64,000 nucleotides of DNA from Orientallactaga sibirica. Its lineage: Eukaryota; Chordata; Mammalia; Rodentia; Dipodidae. Below, piece by piece: positions 12,891 through 23,761 of this stretch. Under the pieces are notes generated by a model. That model was not told where the DNA came from and ran no database searches. It saw only the letters and a list, made by a program, of their open reading frames with translations. Position numbers and translations under genes: made by a program. Each line of letters starts with the position of its first letter. Positions within the stretch are counted from its first letter, which is position 1. Location: NCBI GenBank assembly GCA_036365145.1, contig JAEOAD010000029.1, positions 22,491,001 through 22,555,000 on the forward strand, in the 5' to 3' direction.

Positions 12891-13206
12891 TTTTAATTTT
12901 TATTTATTTATTTATTTTATTTTTATTTTTTTATTTTATTTTTTATTTTTGGAGAGAGACACAGAGAGAGACAGACAGAAAGAGAGGGAGAGGAAGACAG
13001 AGATGGGCGAGCCAGCAGTCTCTCAGCTGCTGTGAACGAAATCCAGATGTGTGCGCCCCCTAGTGGGCAAGTGTGGCATTGCGCCCTTGCATCACTTTGC
13101 ATCTGGCTAAATATGGGACCTGGAGATTGGAACCAGTGGAGATTGGAACCAGCGTTCTTAGGCTTAGGAGGCAGGCACCTTAACTGCTAAGCCATCTCTC
13201 CAGCCC
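12891..13206 (-). repeat. tRNA-derived (DIP/B2-like) SINE, complete
   Basis: Reverse complement of a full element: T-rich tail at left, GA-rich block, ccagatgtgtgcgcc, an internal duplication of ggagattggaacc, and the head ctaagccatctctccagccc at right. Flanked by a perfect 12-bp duplication ttgtgtcctatt (12879-12890 and 13207-13218). It sits within the older L1. Confidence 0.97.
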
Positions 13207-13790
13207 TTGTGTCCTATTATATGGTCTATTTTAGAGAATGTCCCATGTGCTGCTGAGAAGAATGTATATTCTGCAGCATTTGGATGAAATGTTCTGTATA
13301 TATCTGTTAGGTCCATTTGTTCCATGATATCATTTAATGCAGATGTCTCTCTGTTTATTTTTTGCTGGGTAGGCCTATCAAATGATGAGAGCGGGGTATT
13401 GAAGTCACCCACTACTATTGTGTTAGGAGTTATCTCTGACCTTAAGTCTAATAGTCTTTGTTTGATGAAATTGGGAGCCCCTATGTTAGGAGCATATATG
13501 TTTAGGATTGTAATGTCCTCCTGTTGGAGTGTTCCTTTAATCAGTATAAAGTGACCTTCTTTATCTTTCCTTACTAATGTCGGTTTGAAATCTATCCTGT
13601 CAGAAATTACTATAGCAACCCCTGCTTGTTTTCTAGGCCCATTTGCTTGAAATTCCTTGTTCCAACATTTCACTGTAAGAAGGTTTCTATCTTTTATTGA
13701 GAGTGAGTTTCCTGGAGCAACAGATGGTAGGATCCTGCTTTTTAATCCAGTCTGCAAGTCTTTGTCTTTTGGTTGGGACATTGAGACCAT
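13164..13790 (-). pseudogene. L1 ORF2 endonuclease fragment
   Basis: Translated on the minus strand, this region contains the L1 APE-type endonuclease words DITILNIYAPNIGAPNFI, TIVVGDFNTPLSSFDR and AAHGTFSKIDHIIGHK. The D-F-N and S-x-x-D-H type catalytic blocks are still recognisable. The start of the ORF (CCLQETH-equivalent) is damaged, and the 3' end of this frame runs into the SINE at 13206. Inactive. Confidence 0.9.
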
Positions 13791-13882
13791 TGATATTAAG
13801 AGTTATTATTGAAAGATATGTATTTATTCTCACCATTTTTCTTGTCTTGTAGTTCTTCCTGTTTTTACTTTATTCACTTGTT

Positions 13883-14455
13883 TTAACTGTTATTTGAGTA
13901 TGGTTTATTTTTTCCTATTTCCTGCTGTTTTGCTTTCTCTTCAGCATGAATGATTCCTGCAAGCATTTTCTGTAGAGCTGGTTTAGTTGCCATAAATTCC
14001 TTTAGCCTGTCTTTGTTGCGGAATGTCCTTATTTTTCCATCAATTTGGGTAGATACCTTTGCAGGATAAAGTAATCTTGGTTGACAGTTTTTATCTTTCA
14101 AAACTTGGAATACATCACTCCAAGCCCTTCTGGCTTTTAAAGTTTGTGTTGAGTAATCTGCCATGATCCTGATGGGCTTGCCTTTGTAGGTGACTTGCTT
14201 TTTCTCTTTAGCTGCTTTCAATATATTTTCTTTGGTTTGTATGTTTGGTAGTTTCATTATAATATGGCGGGGAGAGGTTCTTTCCATGTTTTGTATGTTT
14301 GGTGTTCTAAAGGCTTTCTGTATCTGCATTGGCATCTCTTTCCCAATTTGGGGGAAGTTTTCTTCTATGATTTTGTTGAAAACACCTACTATGTCTTTGG
14401 AGTGAAATTCTTCTCCTTCTACTATCCCTTGAATTCTTATGTTTGATCTTTTCAT
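13883..14455 (-). pseudogene. L1 ORF1 C-terminal half
   Basis: 190-codon minus frame with the L1 ORF1p RNA-recognition and C-terminal domain words RSNIRIQGIVEGEE, SPRHIIMKLPN and ADYSTQTLKARRAW, ending shortly before ORF2 as in L1 bicistrons. The coiled-coil N-terminal half is only partly present to 14620. It is a good match to ORF1 of the full-length L1 at 31757-32831. Nonfunctional as a part of a truncated element. Confidence 0.92.
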
Positions 14456-14620
14456 ATTGTCCTGAATATCTTGAAATTCTCATTCATACCTTTCTATTAT
14501 TTTGTCTTTCTCTTTGTTGGATTGTATTAGATCTGCCACCTGGTGTTCTAATTTAGATATTCTGTTCTCTCCTTCATCCACTCTACTAGACAGATTTTTT
14601 ACAGAGTTTTTAATTTCACT

Positions 14621-14866
14621 GACTGTGTATTGCCTCCAATAGACAGGCTGTTTAGTCCAATTAGGGAGCAGGTGGTTTCCCCAAGAGCAGACATGCCACT
14701 ATTGCACCCGTTCAGTTGTTGGGCCTGTCTGGCCAAACTTGAATTTTCCAGTGTCCACTGTTTTCACCACCGATGACTTCTGTGTCCCATATGGCTGCAT
14801 GCAGTGCAGCTTTTTCCAGCTATCTGTTGGCTGGTCTACAGGGAGAAGGTTTTCTGCTCAGCACCA
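14621..14866 (-). mobile_element. Isolated L1 3' UTR fragment
   Basis: About 245 bases match the L1 3' UTR (same order as 27190-27410: gtccaatta..., catgccactattgcaccc, tcagcaccagctt). It directly abuts the ORF1 portion of the older L1, a junction not expected inside one element. Either an independent insertion or a rearrangement. Confidence 0.8.
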
Positions 14867-16555
14867 GCTTCAGCAAAGGATTTTAATTGATTGGATATAT
14901 CATTAGAAAGTCTGATGGTGAGGCTCATTATAATTAGATGTTTGATCCATGTAAAGGAGCCTAACCACATGTTTAAAAATTCTCTTAGTTCCCCTGATCT
15001 CTGACTTTCTTGGTCCTTGCTGGGATAAGCTATAATCCTCCCCCAGCAAGGCTGGGGTATTTTTCTTGCTTGATTTCCACATGTGCTATCTTTTAGATAC
15101 ATTTCTGTTTCACTACATTTATAATGTCTCTTTAATTTCTGAGTTTTTTTCTATCTCCTAATCCTTGCTGATCTATGATGGGGATCTTGTGGCTTGGGCT
15201 CTCCTGCTTTGCTTCCCATCTGTTCCTATACCTTTTCTGGAGGCTTTTTCCCCAAAGGCATGAAGATTTTCTCCATCTCCCCTTTCCCTTCCCAGCTGGG
15301 AATCTTTGGCTTGGAGCTTTCTGCTAGCCTTTCTTCTCAATCCTAACTGTCTAAATAAACCTCATAATTCATAATTTACCTTCTTGCTATCCATGTTTTC
15401 AATTCTTTGCTTACTTGGATAAGGACCCAAAAGTTGTGATCCATGAGCCCAAGATCTATTGCATCTTTCTGAGATTTAATCCCTCCCTGGATCCTAACCC
15501 TTCATTAATCTGCATCTTCATTCTGATAACACTACCAGGCACCTGCTAAATGCCATGCACTGGATGGTTCCATGTAGCTGTCTTCATTGTTAGACAGAAA
15601 TGACAGCCCCATTCCATGTATGTGAAGATCAACATGTTTTATTCACTGAAAATAACTGAAGATTTTATTGAAATATATGTAACTTTGAGAAGCAAAATAA
15701 TATCAGAGAGTAAAACATTTCACTTCCTTGAAAAATTGGTGAAAATGAAATCCTATGAGTCTTAGTAATTAAAAGAGCATTACCTTCATGGCCTGATTTC
15801 AGATAACACATAATTGGGCTTCCATATCCTTTCATATAAGTACATGTTATTGATGTAACAGCATCACAGCATTAGATGATGCATTATTCTAAGCCACTGA
15901 GGTTTTTATATTTGAAGGGGATAGATTTATGCTGAGTGGTTCAGCTATGAAGCAGGCACATCAATTTGTTCATGAATGTGAGCTGGCGATTACCTCCATT
16001 AAAGTCACCAGGGCAGACTGATCACTTTAATTTAGGCAGAGGCATGCACATAGCTTCCCCAGTGGTGTGTATGTCCCTATGAATGCAGGCATAGGAGCAT
16101 CCCAGGGGAGCCCTAGAAATGCAGATTTGTCTTGTCATAGGTGCATAACTACAAGCAAGGGTGCGAGGCCTGGGTGGGGGGGGGCATAAAGAAATTGCTA
16201 TGCAGTTCTGTGCGGCAGGATGTTGTATATGTTTCATTTGGTTATTAGCTACTGAATGCTGATTCCATACTAAACTGCAAAAAAAGGTGGTACAATTGCC
16301 TCAATTCCAAATCATAGTACTTGGAACTGCTTCTACATATAAGGTTGTTAAAAGTTGAAGGCTTCTTTTGTTTTCATAACATGCCAGCAACTTGCTAGAT
16401 TCAGTTTTAAATATAAGGAATTGAACTCCTGTGACCCCATTTACATGCTGGTTATGTTGCAGTTCTTTGTCCACAGAAATTCACAGTATGTCTGGGGCAA
16501 TGAGAAGCCTCTTCATAATAGAATGAATAGCTGGAAGAGCATTAAGATGACAATG

Positions 16556-16775
16556 GGGCTGGGGACATTTTTCAGTGGTTCTGGATGCTTGTTTACAAAG
16601 CTTGCCTTTCTAGGTTCAATTCCCCAGTACCCATGAAAAGCCAGATTCACAAAGTGGTGCATGCATCTATGGTTCCTTTGCAATGGCAAGAGGCCCTGGC
16701 ACATGCCCCCCGCCCAACCTTTCTCTCTCTCTCTTCCTGCAAATAAACAAATATTTGAAAAAGATGACATAGTGG
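16556..16775 (+). repeat. tRNA-derived (DIP/B2-like) SINE
   Basis: Diverged forward copy: ggggctggggacatttttca at the head, ttcaattccccagtacccat, gtgcatgcatctatggttcc, aagaggccctggcacatgcc, then a CT-rich block and aaataaacaaat tail. Confidence 0.88.
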
Positions 16776-17087
16776 GAAGGAAGTTGAGGGACAATGTGTG
16801 GGATATAATGCTGACACCAGTGAACAAGTAACAGTTCATTTGCTGCTGAGAACTTTCAGCTAGCGCTGCAGATATATTTAAACAAGTAACAGTGTAATTT
16901 CCCTCCTATAGTAATTCTACTTCTCATAGGACCCAGGATGAGATGCTTTAATGCATGTACTACTTTAATTTTGTTGATCGCAAACACTGGTGGCTCTCTA
17001 AAGTGCATGACTACAGAAGATAGATTTGCCAAATGGTAAGGCAATAAATTTAGAGAAAAAAAATAACACATTGAAAGTAATATCTAA

Positions 17088-17334
17088 GGGATGGAGAGAT
17101 GGCTTAGCCGTTAAGGCGCCTGCCTGCTAAGCCTCAGAACCCGGTTCCAATCTCCAGGTCCCACGTTTAGCCAGATGCAAAGTGTCACAAGGGCGCAATA
17201 CCGCACTTGCCCACAAGGGGGCGCACACATCTGGATTTCGTTCACAGCAGCTGAGAGACTGCTGGGACGCCCATCTCTATCTGTTTCCCTCTCCCTCTCT
17301 GTCTGTCTCTCTGTCTCTCTCTCAAAAAAAATAA
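17088..17334 (+). repeat. tRNA-derived (DIP/B2-like) SINE, complete and young-looking
   Basis: The head gggatggagagatggcttag is followed by ccgttaaggcgcctgcctgc, ccaatctccaggtcccac, the ccagatgcaaagtg body, gggcgcacacatctggattt, a CT-rich block and an A-rich tail. Perfect duplication taatatctaa at 17078-17087 and 17335-17344. It carries a single copy of the segment duplicated in other copies. Confidence 0.96.
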
Positions 17335-18061
17335 TAATATCTAAAATTACATAAAATATCCAGAAAATATTTGTGTGAGAGATTAAATAAGCAATGACAA
17401 AAGATACCCACCCATATTGTAAGCTTATAAGACTATGCATAATTTTAAATTGAGTGAAAATTCTAATATGAAAACTAGACCTTTCTTCACTCTTTATTAA
17501 AACTTCTGCTCCATGTTCTTTATATTATTTATGTATCAAATATGAGCTTTTAAAACATGTCTCACATGTACTTCAGAATCCACAGATCCACATCCATTAA
17601 TTAACTCTGTAGTAATACTTTTGGAGAAACACCTCATCTGTAGTCAATGTATTAGATTTTCTTTAGCTATTACCCCATAAACACAGAGCATAACAAGTAT
17701 CTTCACCGTGTCTACATTGGAATAGGCATTGTAAGTATCTAAAGATGATGTACAATTTAGAGGAGGATGCACATAGAATATATATCATGTGTAAATGCTC
17801 ACCATGTTATTTAGGGGACATGGAGCCAATCCCAAGCAGATACCAAGAGATGACGGGTTTATGTTCTGCTTTCCTACCAAATGGCAGGCTCCTCTACGGC
17901 ATAAATGATATGTAGTCTTTGTCCCCTTGATGCCTGGCATCTATTTGTTTACTGAATGACTAAATTAATCAGTGATTTGATATGTGAATTAAAATATTTC
18001 TTTACTTTTATAATGACCTTTCAATAAAGTCCATAACATGAGCATAACATTTGTCATATCT

Positions 18062-18140
18062 GTACTGAATGCTGGGTTATCTATACAGTTCTCATTTTTA
18101 ACCTTGTAACTACTTTATAATACAGATGCTGCTATTTTTT
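18062..18140 (-). repeat. Possible MIR fragment
   Basis: Short block gaatgctgggttatctatac, agttctcatttttaaccttg, taactactttataatacaga reads like an inverted MIR/MIRb tail. Weak. Confidence 0.35.
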
Positions 18141-18257
18141 TATTTTTTATTACCATGAAGGCAATCGTCTTGCTTAGTTGGCAGGAATAACTGAAACAAG
18201 CTTTAGTAATCATAAGATCAAAAAGGTAAATGTACAGAATGATCAAAATTGTCAGAT

Positions 18258-18400
18258 GTGCAGGGCTTGTTAGCTCATGCTATAATCTCAGAACTCACAA
18301 ATCTGAGATGGGATGATTGCCACAAGTTCAAAGCCAGATGGGGTTACAGAGTGAGTTTCAGACCGGAATGAAACTTTTTCTCAATGAAACAAAGCCTAAC
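18258..18400 (+). repeat. Old B1-like SINE remnant
   Basis: Diverged 7SL-like order: cagggcttgttagctcatgc, tataatctcagaactcacaa, gagatgggatgattgccaca, agttcaaagccagatggggt. Much older than the B1 500 bp downstream. Confidence 0.65.
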
Positions 18401-18756
18401 CAAATCTGACCATGATATGCTTTAGAAACATCATGTACAAATGAAGCAAGAGGATAGTCTCTCTCTTCTTCTTGTCTTGCTGTGTCCTCTTGCTGCCTTC
18501 AGCTCTAGAATCTACTTAACTATCCATCCTGCACCAAGTTATCCCAGCTATACACATCTCCTTGATTGCCCAAGACCTCACTTGATGGTAATTTCACTAG
18601 TACACTCATCTGGTGTGAGGCAGCTTCATTTTCAAAAGATTCTATGACAACCTGACACAAACACGACATACTTCTATAACATTCTCTGTAGTGACCAGAC
18701 CTGCCTTGCCTTCCTTTGTCTTAGTTCATGTACATTTTTATTGAAAAGACTTCCTG

Positions 18757-18913
18757 GGCTGGTTGTGGTTGTGCACGCCTTTAATTCCAGCACTCGGGAG
18801 GCAGAGGTAGGAGGATCACCATGAGTTCAAGGCCACCCTGAGACTATATAGTGAGTTCCAGGTTAGCTTAGGCTAGAGTGAGACCCTACCTCAAAAAAAA
18901 AAAAAAAAAAAAA
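18757..18913 (+). repeat. B1 SINE with A-tail
   Basis: Complete B1 starting ggctggttgtggttgtgcac and ending ctacctc plus about 28 A. Flanked by the near-perfect 13-bp duplication aaaagacYtcctg (18744-18756 and 18914-18926). Confidence 0.96.
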
Positions 18914-19054
18914 AAAAGACCTCCTGCTGTCTTAACATTAGCCATTTCTTTTGTAATTCTAAAGGTTTCTGAAAGGCACACCATTTCATATTTTACTGAA
19001 TTTTACAATCAAGTCTGTAATATAGGTAGCATATTCTGAAAGAATCTTGAGATT

Positions 19055-19360
19055 GGTGGCTGGTGAGATGGTTCTGTAGGTAAGAGTACATCGCGTACAA
19101 TCATGAGGACCTTAGTGCAGATCATCAGTACCCATGTGAAAAGCTAGGCATGCTGATGCACACCTGAAACCTTTGAACTCAGAAGGGCAGACAGTGAAGG
19201 ATACCCAGACAGCCAGTTCAGCTGAAAGATGGGTCGTTCCAGGATCAGGGAGATACTGTCTGAGGCAACAAGGCAGAAGTGTAATGGAAGAGAACACTCA
19301 ATGTCTTCCTCTGGTCGCCACATGTGCACACACATGCACACACACAGACATATTCACATG
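19055..19360 (+). repeat. Old B4/ID-B1-like composite SINE
   Basis: A tRNA-like head (ggctggtgagatggttctgt, aggtaagagtaca) is followed by a B1-like section (gctaggcatgctgatgcaca, cctgaaacctttgaactcag) and a CA-rich tail at 19321-19350. The order resembles the ancient rodent B4 family. Diverged; family name tentative. Confidence 0.6.
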
Positions 19361-19844
19361 CTAAAAAGACTGAGTAGTATACAAGATAAGCAATATATAT
19401 CGATGCCTTTGTGTGCTAATTATATCAGTGCACATAAGTAGATAAATGTTTAGATTGTGACCAAAGCATTCTGCATTGCCATGGTGTTTACAGAGAATAA
19501 CAGTTGGCATGGATTGGTGCCAACATGCCTTCTGTCTGTGGTTTTATATGGCCATGAGACTGTTGAGTATAAATTCCAATGATTCCCTTTTAATAGTAAA
19601 TAAGCTAATTTTATCCTCAAATTTATGATGATGATGAAATAGTAAGAATAGAAGCAAGTGCTTTATGGACCTCCACATTGCTGTTTTGCTTCATTTCAAT
19701 AGTATGTTCTCCTTAAAACACCAATGTGATACCTGAACCATTAAAAATTAATGAAGTAATAAATCATTTGGGGGTTGAATTCCCTGAATATTTCCTATGT
19801 TTGGAATTGAATAGAATCAATGAATATTAAGAAATGTAGTTTGA

Positions 19845-21475
19845 TATTTTGTTATTTTTTGTTTATTATTATTAATAACAAGATGTTTCATCACATGGTA
19901 TGTATGTGTATGTATGTGTTATGTATACACCATGTCTTGATACCCTCTTTTCCCTCGTCCTTGCCCCCATTCCGTTGGGGACAATCCTCAGTAGGGTTGC
20001 AGGTATTCCCTATGGGGTTGTAGTTTATGCATTGGGACAGCAGTCAGTTATTTTTTGGGGGAGGGAATGTCTCTGGGCACGATGTCTCAACCTCTGGCTC
20101 TTAAAATCTTTCTGTACCCTCTTCTGAAAAATTCCCTGAATTGTGGTGGGTGAGTTTTAAGTCTACTTCAGTGATGAGCTCTTAGGAGCCTCTTGATCTC
20201 CACTTTGGAAGGTGTTGAGTATCCTCAGGATCTGTCTCCTATACGCTGGGACTATTAGGAACAGCATGGAAGCAGCACTCTTGCTCATCTCCCATTCCTC
20301 TGTGAATTCAACTGTGGCTTAGCTGAAGTGTGAGGGGTAGTTTATCTCCTCCAGTCTTGCTACCTTCTGAAAAAGAAGAACACATTCTCCAGCATAGAGT
20401 GAAGTCAGCATAGCATAAATGGGATAAGCATTATTAATTTGATGTATGTGACCCCTCTTATAGCCAAAGACTAGTGAAAGCTTGATACTAGAGAACATAA
20501 TTTTTGTCTCTATAGGATTTTGATCTGGTTCCCAATTCCAGGTATGGGTTCCTTTACACTGAGATCTCATAGCCAATCAGAAAGCTATTGGTTACCTCAT
20601 GAGGCTGTGTGCCACTATTGCACTGGCATTTCCATCATGTCAGGGTGTTTGTTTCTGAGTTGCTTAGATCTCTGGTTTCTCAGACCATTGTTTGCCATCC
20701 CCCCCGCTCCAGGTGCATATGTAGCACTTTCCAGCACTAGACAGGCTAACTGTGTGGGGACTGGCTTTCTTCTGAATTCCAACTAGTTCTCTCTGTCCTC
20801 TGTGTCAGCAGCATATGGTGTCTTCAGCAATAGGGTCTTAGCTTTTGCCTCAGGCAGGTAATCAAATGCTTTGACAGAAACCTGTCTTGATTTAGGGACC
20901 TTGTAGGTCTCTCCAATCAATAGCTCAATGTGGATAGCAACCAATCTCTGTTACTGGGAGTTATAGGTCAGAGACAGAAAAAAAAATTCTTTTAAGCTTA
21001 GGCTTCAACCCACCCTCACTAGAGCCCTAATTTTCAGATTCTCCCCCCTTACTCCTTTGAGGGTTATATCTTTTAGGCTATCTCCAAGGATAAAGGTTTC
21101 TATATCAGCTAGTTTTGGAGTTAATTTTGTGTTTTTTCCCCCCTTTTCCTCCAATCTCCCCAAACCCTTCAATCCCTATTGTCTGGGCCTTGAGTTGCCT
21201 ATCAGGTATGACAGCAACTCAAGCAGGTCCAGGTTAGGAACCACAGATACGTGACACCATGTGGCGTTTGTCTGTGACTGTGTGAGATTGATGAGTATGT
21301 TCTGTTCCAAGTCTGTCCATTTTTTTCTACAAATTTCATTGTATCATTTTTTTTCTTATTGCTGAGTAGAATTCCATTGTGTAAATATAATACAACTTTG
21401 TTATCCATTCTCCAATGATGGGCATCTGGGTTGATTCCAGTTCGTAGCTATAATGAATGAATGATACATGAAGCA
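19845..21475 (-). mobile_element. 5'-truncated L1, minus strand (3' UTR plus end of ORF2)
   Basis: The 3' UTR is of the same type as that at 44500-45880: ggacaatcctcagtagggtt, gatctccactttggaaggtg, agcaatagggtcttac. It runs into the last ~80 codons of ORF2 at 21230-21450, where the words pccatt-type 'gctgagtagaattccattgtg' and 'ccaatgatgggcatctgggt' match other L1 copies here. No clear target duplication found. Inactive. Confidence 0.88.
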
Positions 21476-21529
21476 TTTAGGATAAATGCTTTGGAGTTAA
21501 ACACCTAAATATTTTACTAGTAGAGGTTT

Positions 21530-21774
21530 TTTTTTTTTTTTGAGCAAGAGAGTGAGAAAGACAGAGAAGAGAAGAGAGAAGAGAGACATAATTGGCATGC
21601 CACAGCCTCAGACACTGCAATTGAACTCCAGATGCTTGTGCCACCTAATAGGCATGTGCATCCTTGTACTTACTTCACCTTTGTGCATCTGGCTACTGTG
21701 GAATCTGGAGAGTAGAATGTGGGTCCTTTGTCTTTGGAGGCAAGCACCTTAATCACTAAGCCATCTCTCCAGCC
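21530..21774 (-). repeat. tRNA-derived (DIP/B2-like) SINE
   Basis: Reverse copy: T tract, GA-rich block, gaactccagatgcttgtgcc, and head ctaagccatctctccagccc. Imperfect duplication ctagYagagRYttt on both sides. First of a run of five minus-strand copies. Confidence 0.93.
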
Positions 21775-21820
21775 CTAGCAGAGACTTTTAATTAAGGCTA
21801 ATTCTTATAGAAATTATGTC

Positions 21821-22013
21821 CTTTTAAAATTTTTTTAATTAATTAATTTGAGAGTGAAAGAGAATGGGCCTGACAGGAACCCCAGCCACTACAATGGAAG
21901 TCCAGATGCAGTACCACCTTGTGCATTGGGCTTATGTGGGTACTGGGGAATGGAACCAGTCTCCTAAGGCATTGCAGGCAAGTACCTTACCCTCCGAGCT
22001 GTTTCTCAGCCCC
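21821..22013 (-). repeat. tRNA-derived (DIP/B2-like) SINE
   Basis: Diverged reverse copy flanked by the perfect 13-bp duplication tagaaattatgtc (21808-21820 and 22014-22026), which fixes both ends. Confidence 0.95.
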
Positions 22014-22077
22014 TAGAAATTATGTCTTTTGGCTTTGGGGGGGTCAGTGTTCAAATAGCACTGAGACAACTTTTAAA

Positions 22078-22264
22078 ATATTTTTTTTGAGACAGAGAGA
22101 AAGAGAGAGGGTATATGGGTGTACTAGGGCCTCCTGTTACAGCAAATGCACTCTAGGCCCATGTACCACTTTGTGCATATGCTTTACATGCACATTGGAG
22201 AATCAAACCCAGGCTATTAGGCCCTGCAAGCAAGTGTCTTTAACCACTGAACCATCTCTTCAGC
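22078..22264 (-). repeat. tRNA-derived (DIP/B2-like) SINE
   Basis: Reverse copy: tttttttgagacagagagaa, gggcctcctgttacagcaaa, aaccactgaaccatctcttc, agcc. Diverged. Next in the run of minus-strand copies. Confidence 0.9.
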
Positions 22265-22990
22265 CTACTGTGATATTTCTTGAGACTTTATTCCTCTGTG
22301 CCTGGTTGCCTCTATTTTGCTGTTGTTGGGGAATAAGCCAAAGACCTTACACATGAGAGGGCAAAGCTGTGCACTACTTCATCCCAGAGCTAATGCTGTG
22401 GAGAATTTTTTTGACAGTGTCCACACAAAACCGAGTTATACAGACATCATGTACTGATCATCTGCTACAGGGAATTCTGTGGGGTTCAGGGGATATTCTT
22501 GAGCTGAGGATCTGCATGAGTAACTCCTGAGGTTCAATCCTCAGAAACTCATCCCCCCCAAAAAAAAATCTTGTCTTGTTTCATTTTAAATTTTCACAAT
22601 ACATTTATATGAAGGTTGACATGTTTCTGATTTTTACCAATTACAGTGTTCCATCAGTGTCTTGTGAATATTGTCACTATATTTTTCACCAGGTAAAGTG
22701 ATTATCAAAGGGTTAAGAACATGTCCAGTTATAACAGAAGTTTAGCTCAGCACAGGAAGCACATTCTTAGAGGAATCAGCATCAGCTTTCCTTCATGGTT
22801 TATTGTCTGTCTAATCTTCTCTGGCATTAATTTCTTCACCTATTTACACAATATGCTTCCAGAAGAGAAAAAGGAAACACACACTTTAAACAGAAAGTTG
22901 TGCTAATCAGGCAATGAGAAAAAGATGAAACGATGACTATCTTTCCTTCATAGTAGCTGAGTGATTGCCAGTCCACAGTCCCAATCACTC

Positions 22991-23200
22991 TTTTTAAAAA
23001 TGTTTTATTAAGTTACTTGTGTGAGAGAGAGGCAGATAGAGAAAGAGAGAATGGGCACAGCAGGCCCTCTATCCACTGCAAACAAACTCCAGATGCATGC
23101 ACCACCTTGTGTATTTTGCTTATGAGGGTAATGGGGAAGTGAACATGGGTGCTTAGGCTTTGCGGGCACATACCTTAACCACTGAGCAATCTCTCTACCC
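22991..23200 (-). repeat. tRNA-derived (DIP/B2-like) SINE
   Basis: Reverse copy with GA-rich block, caaacaaactccagatgcat, and head accactgagcaatctctcta. Confidence 0.9.
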
Positions 23201-23325
23201 CACTTTTATCTTATAAACTCTCAAAGTTCTTATTATCAGCAAGTACACAGTGTATTGATGGCTGCCAAGTCTGTTCTTTCTTCCAAAGACAACTTGAATA
23301 AACCATGCCTAGAATATTAACGCTA

Positions 23326-23345
23326 CTTTTTTTTGAGAGAGACAC

Positions 23346-23381
<36 letters not shown>

Positions 23382-23554
23382 GAAGACAGAGTTGGGCACG
23401 CCAGCAGTGTCTCAACTGCTGCGAACGAAATCCAGATGTGTGCCCCCCGTGGTCAAGTGCGGCATTGCACTCTTGCGTCACTTTGCATCTGGCTAAACGT
23501 GGGACCTGGAGATTGGAACCGCTGGAGATTGGAACCAGTGTTCTTAGGCTTAGG
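23326..23554 (-). repeat. tRNA-derived (DIP/B2-like) SINE lacking its head
   Basis: Reverse copy of the younger type, with a 46-base GA tract at 23335-23381, the ccagatgtgtgccccccg body and the duplicated ggagattggaacc segment (23508-23540). Similarity stops at gcttagg, so the tRNA promoter head seen in sister copies is absent: a 5'-truncated insertion. Confidence 0.9.
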
Positions 23555-23626
23555 TAACTCTGCTTTTTACCTTTTACTTCTCCAAATCTGTGATCATTCA
23601 GAAGTTCTGGGAGAGGACTTCTTTTT

Positions 23627-23761
23627 TTTTTATTGTTGTTGTTTTTTGATTTTTGTGTTAGGGTCTCACTCTAGTGAGGGTGGCCTCAAACTCATGGCAA
23701 TACTCCTACCTCTGCCTCCTGAGTTCTGGGATTATAGGCGTGCACCATCACGCCCGGCTGG
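23627..23761 (-). repeat. B1 SINE with internal deletion
   Basis: Reverse B1. Between gggtctcactcta and gagggtggcctcaaactcat about 30 bases of the standard B1 are missing. Perfect 14-bp duplication gaggacttcttttt at 23613-23626 and 23762-23775. Confidence 0.95.

Larger units (their letters stand above)
10606..14620 (-). mobile_element. Old L1 fragment, minus strand, 3'-truncated, with nested insertions
   Basis: Collinear with the full-length L1 at 26553-34021. It contains part of the ORF2 reverse transcriptase region (10606-11140), further ORF2 (to about 13790) and ORF1 (about 13870-14620). The ORF2 3' half and 3' UTR are absent on the left, which is not the usual 5' truncation of L1. The frames are interrupted by stops and frameshifts and by two later insertions (11471-12598 and 12891-13206). 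Longest surviving pieces: 214 codons at 10496-11140, 208 at 13164-13790 and 190 at 13883-14455, all minus strand. Confidence 0.93.

Noticed and set aside
22721..22906. 61-codon frame with a hydrophobic stretch
   Set aside because: Short, single hydrophobic segment, no other support; chance frame between SINEs.
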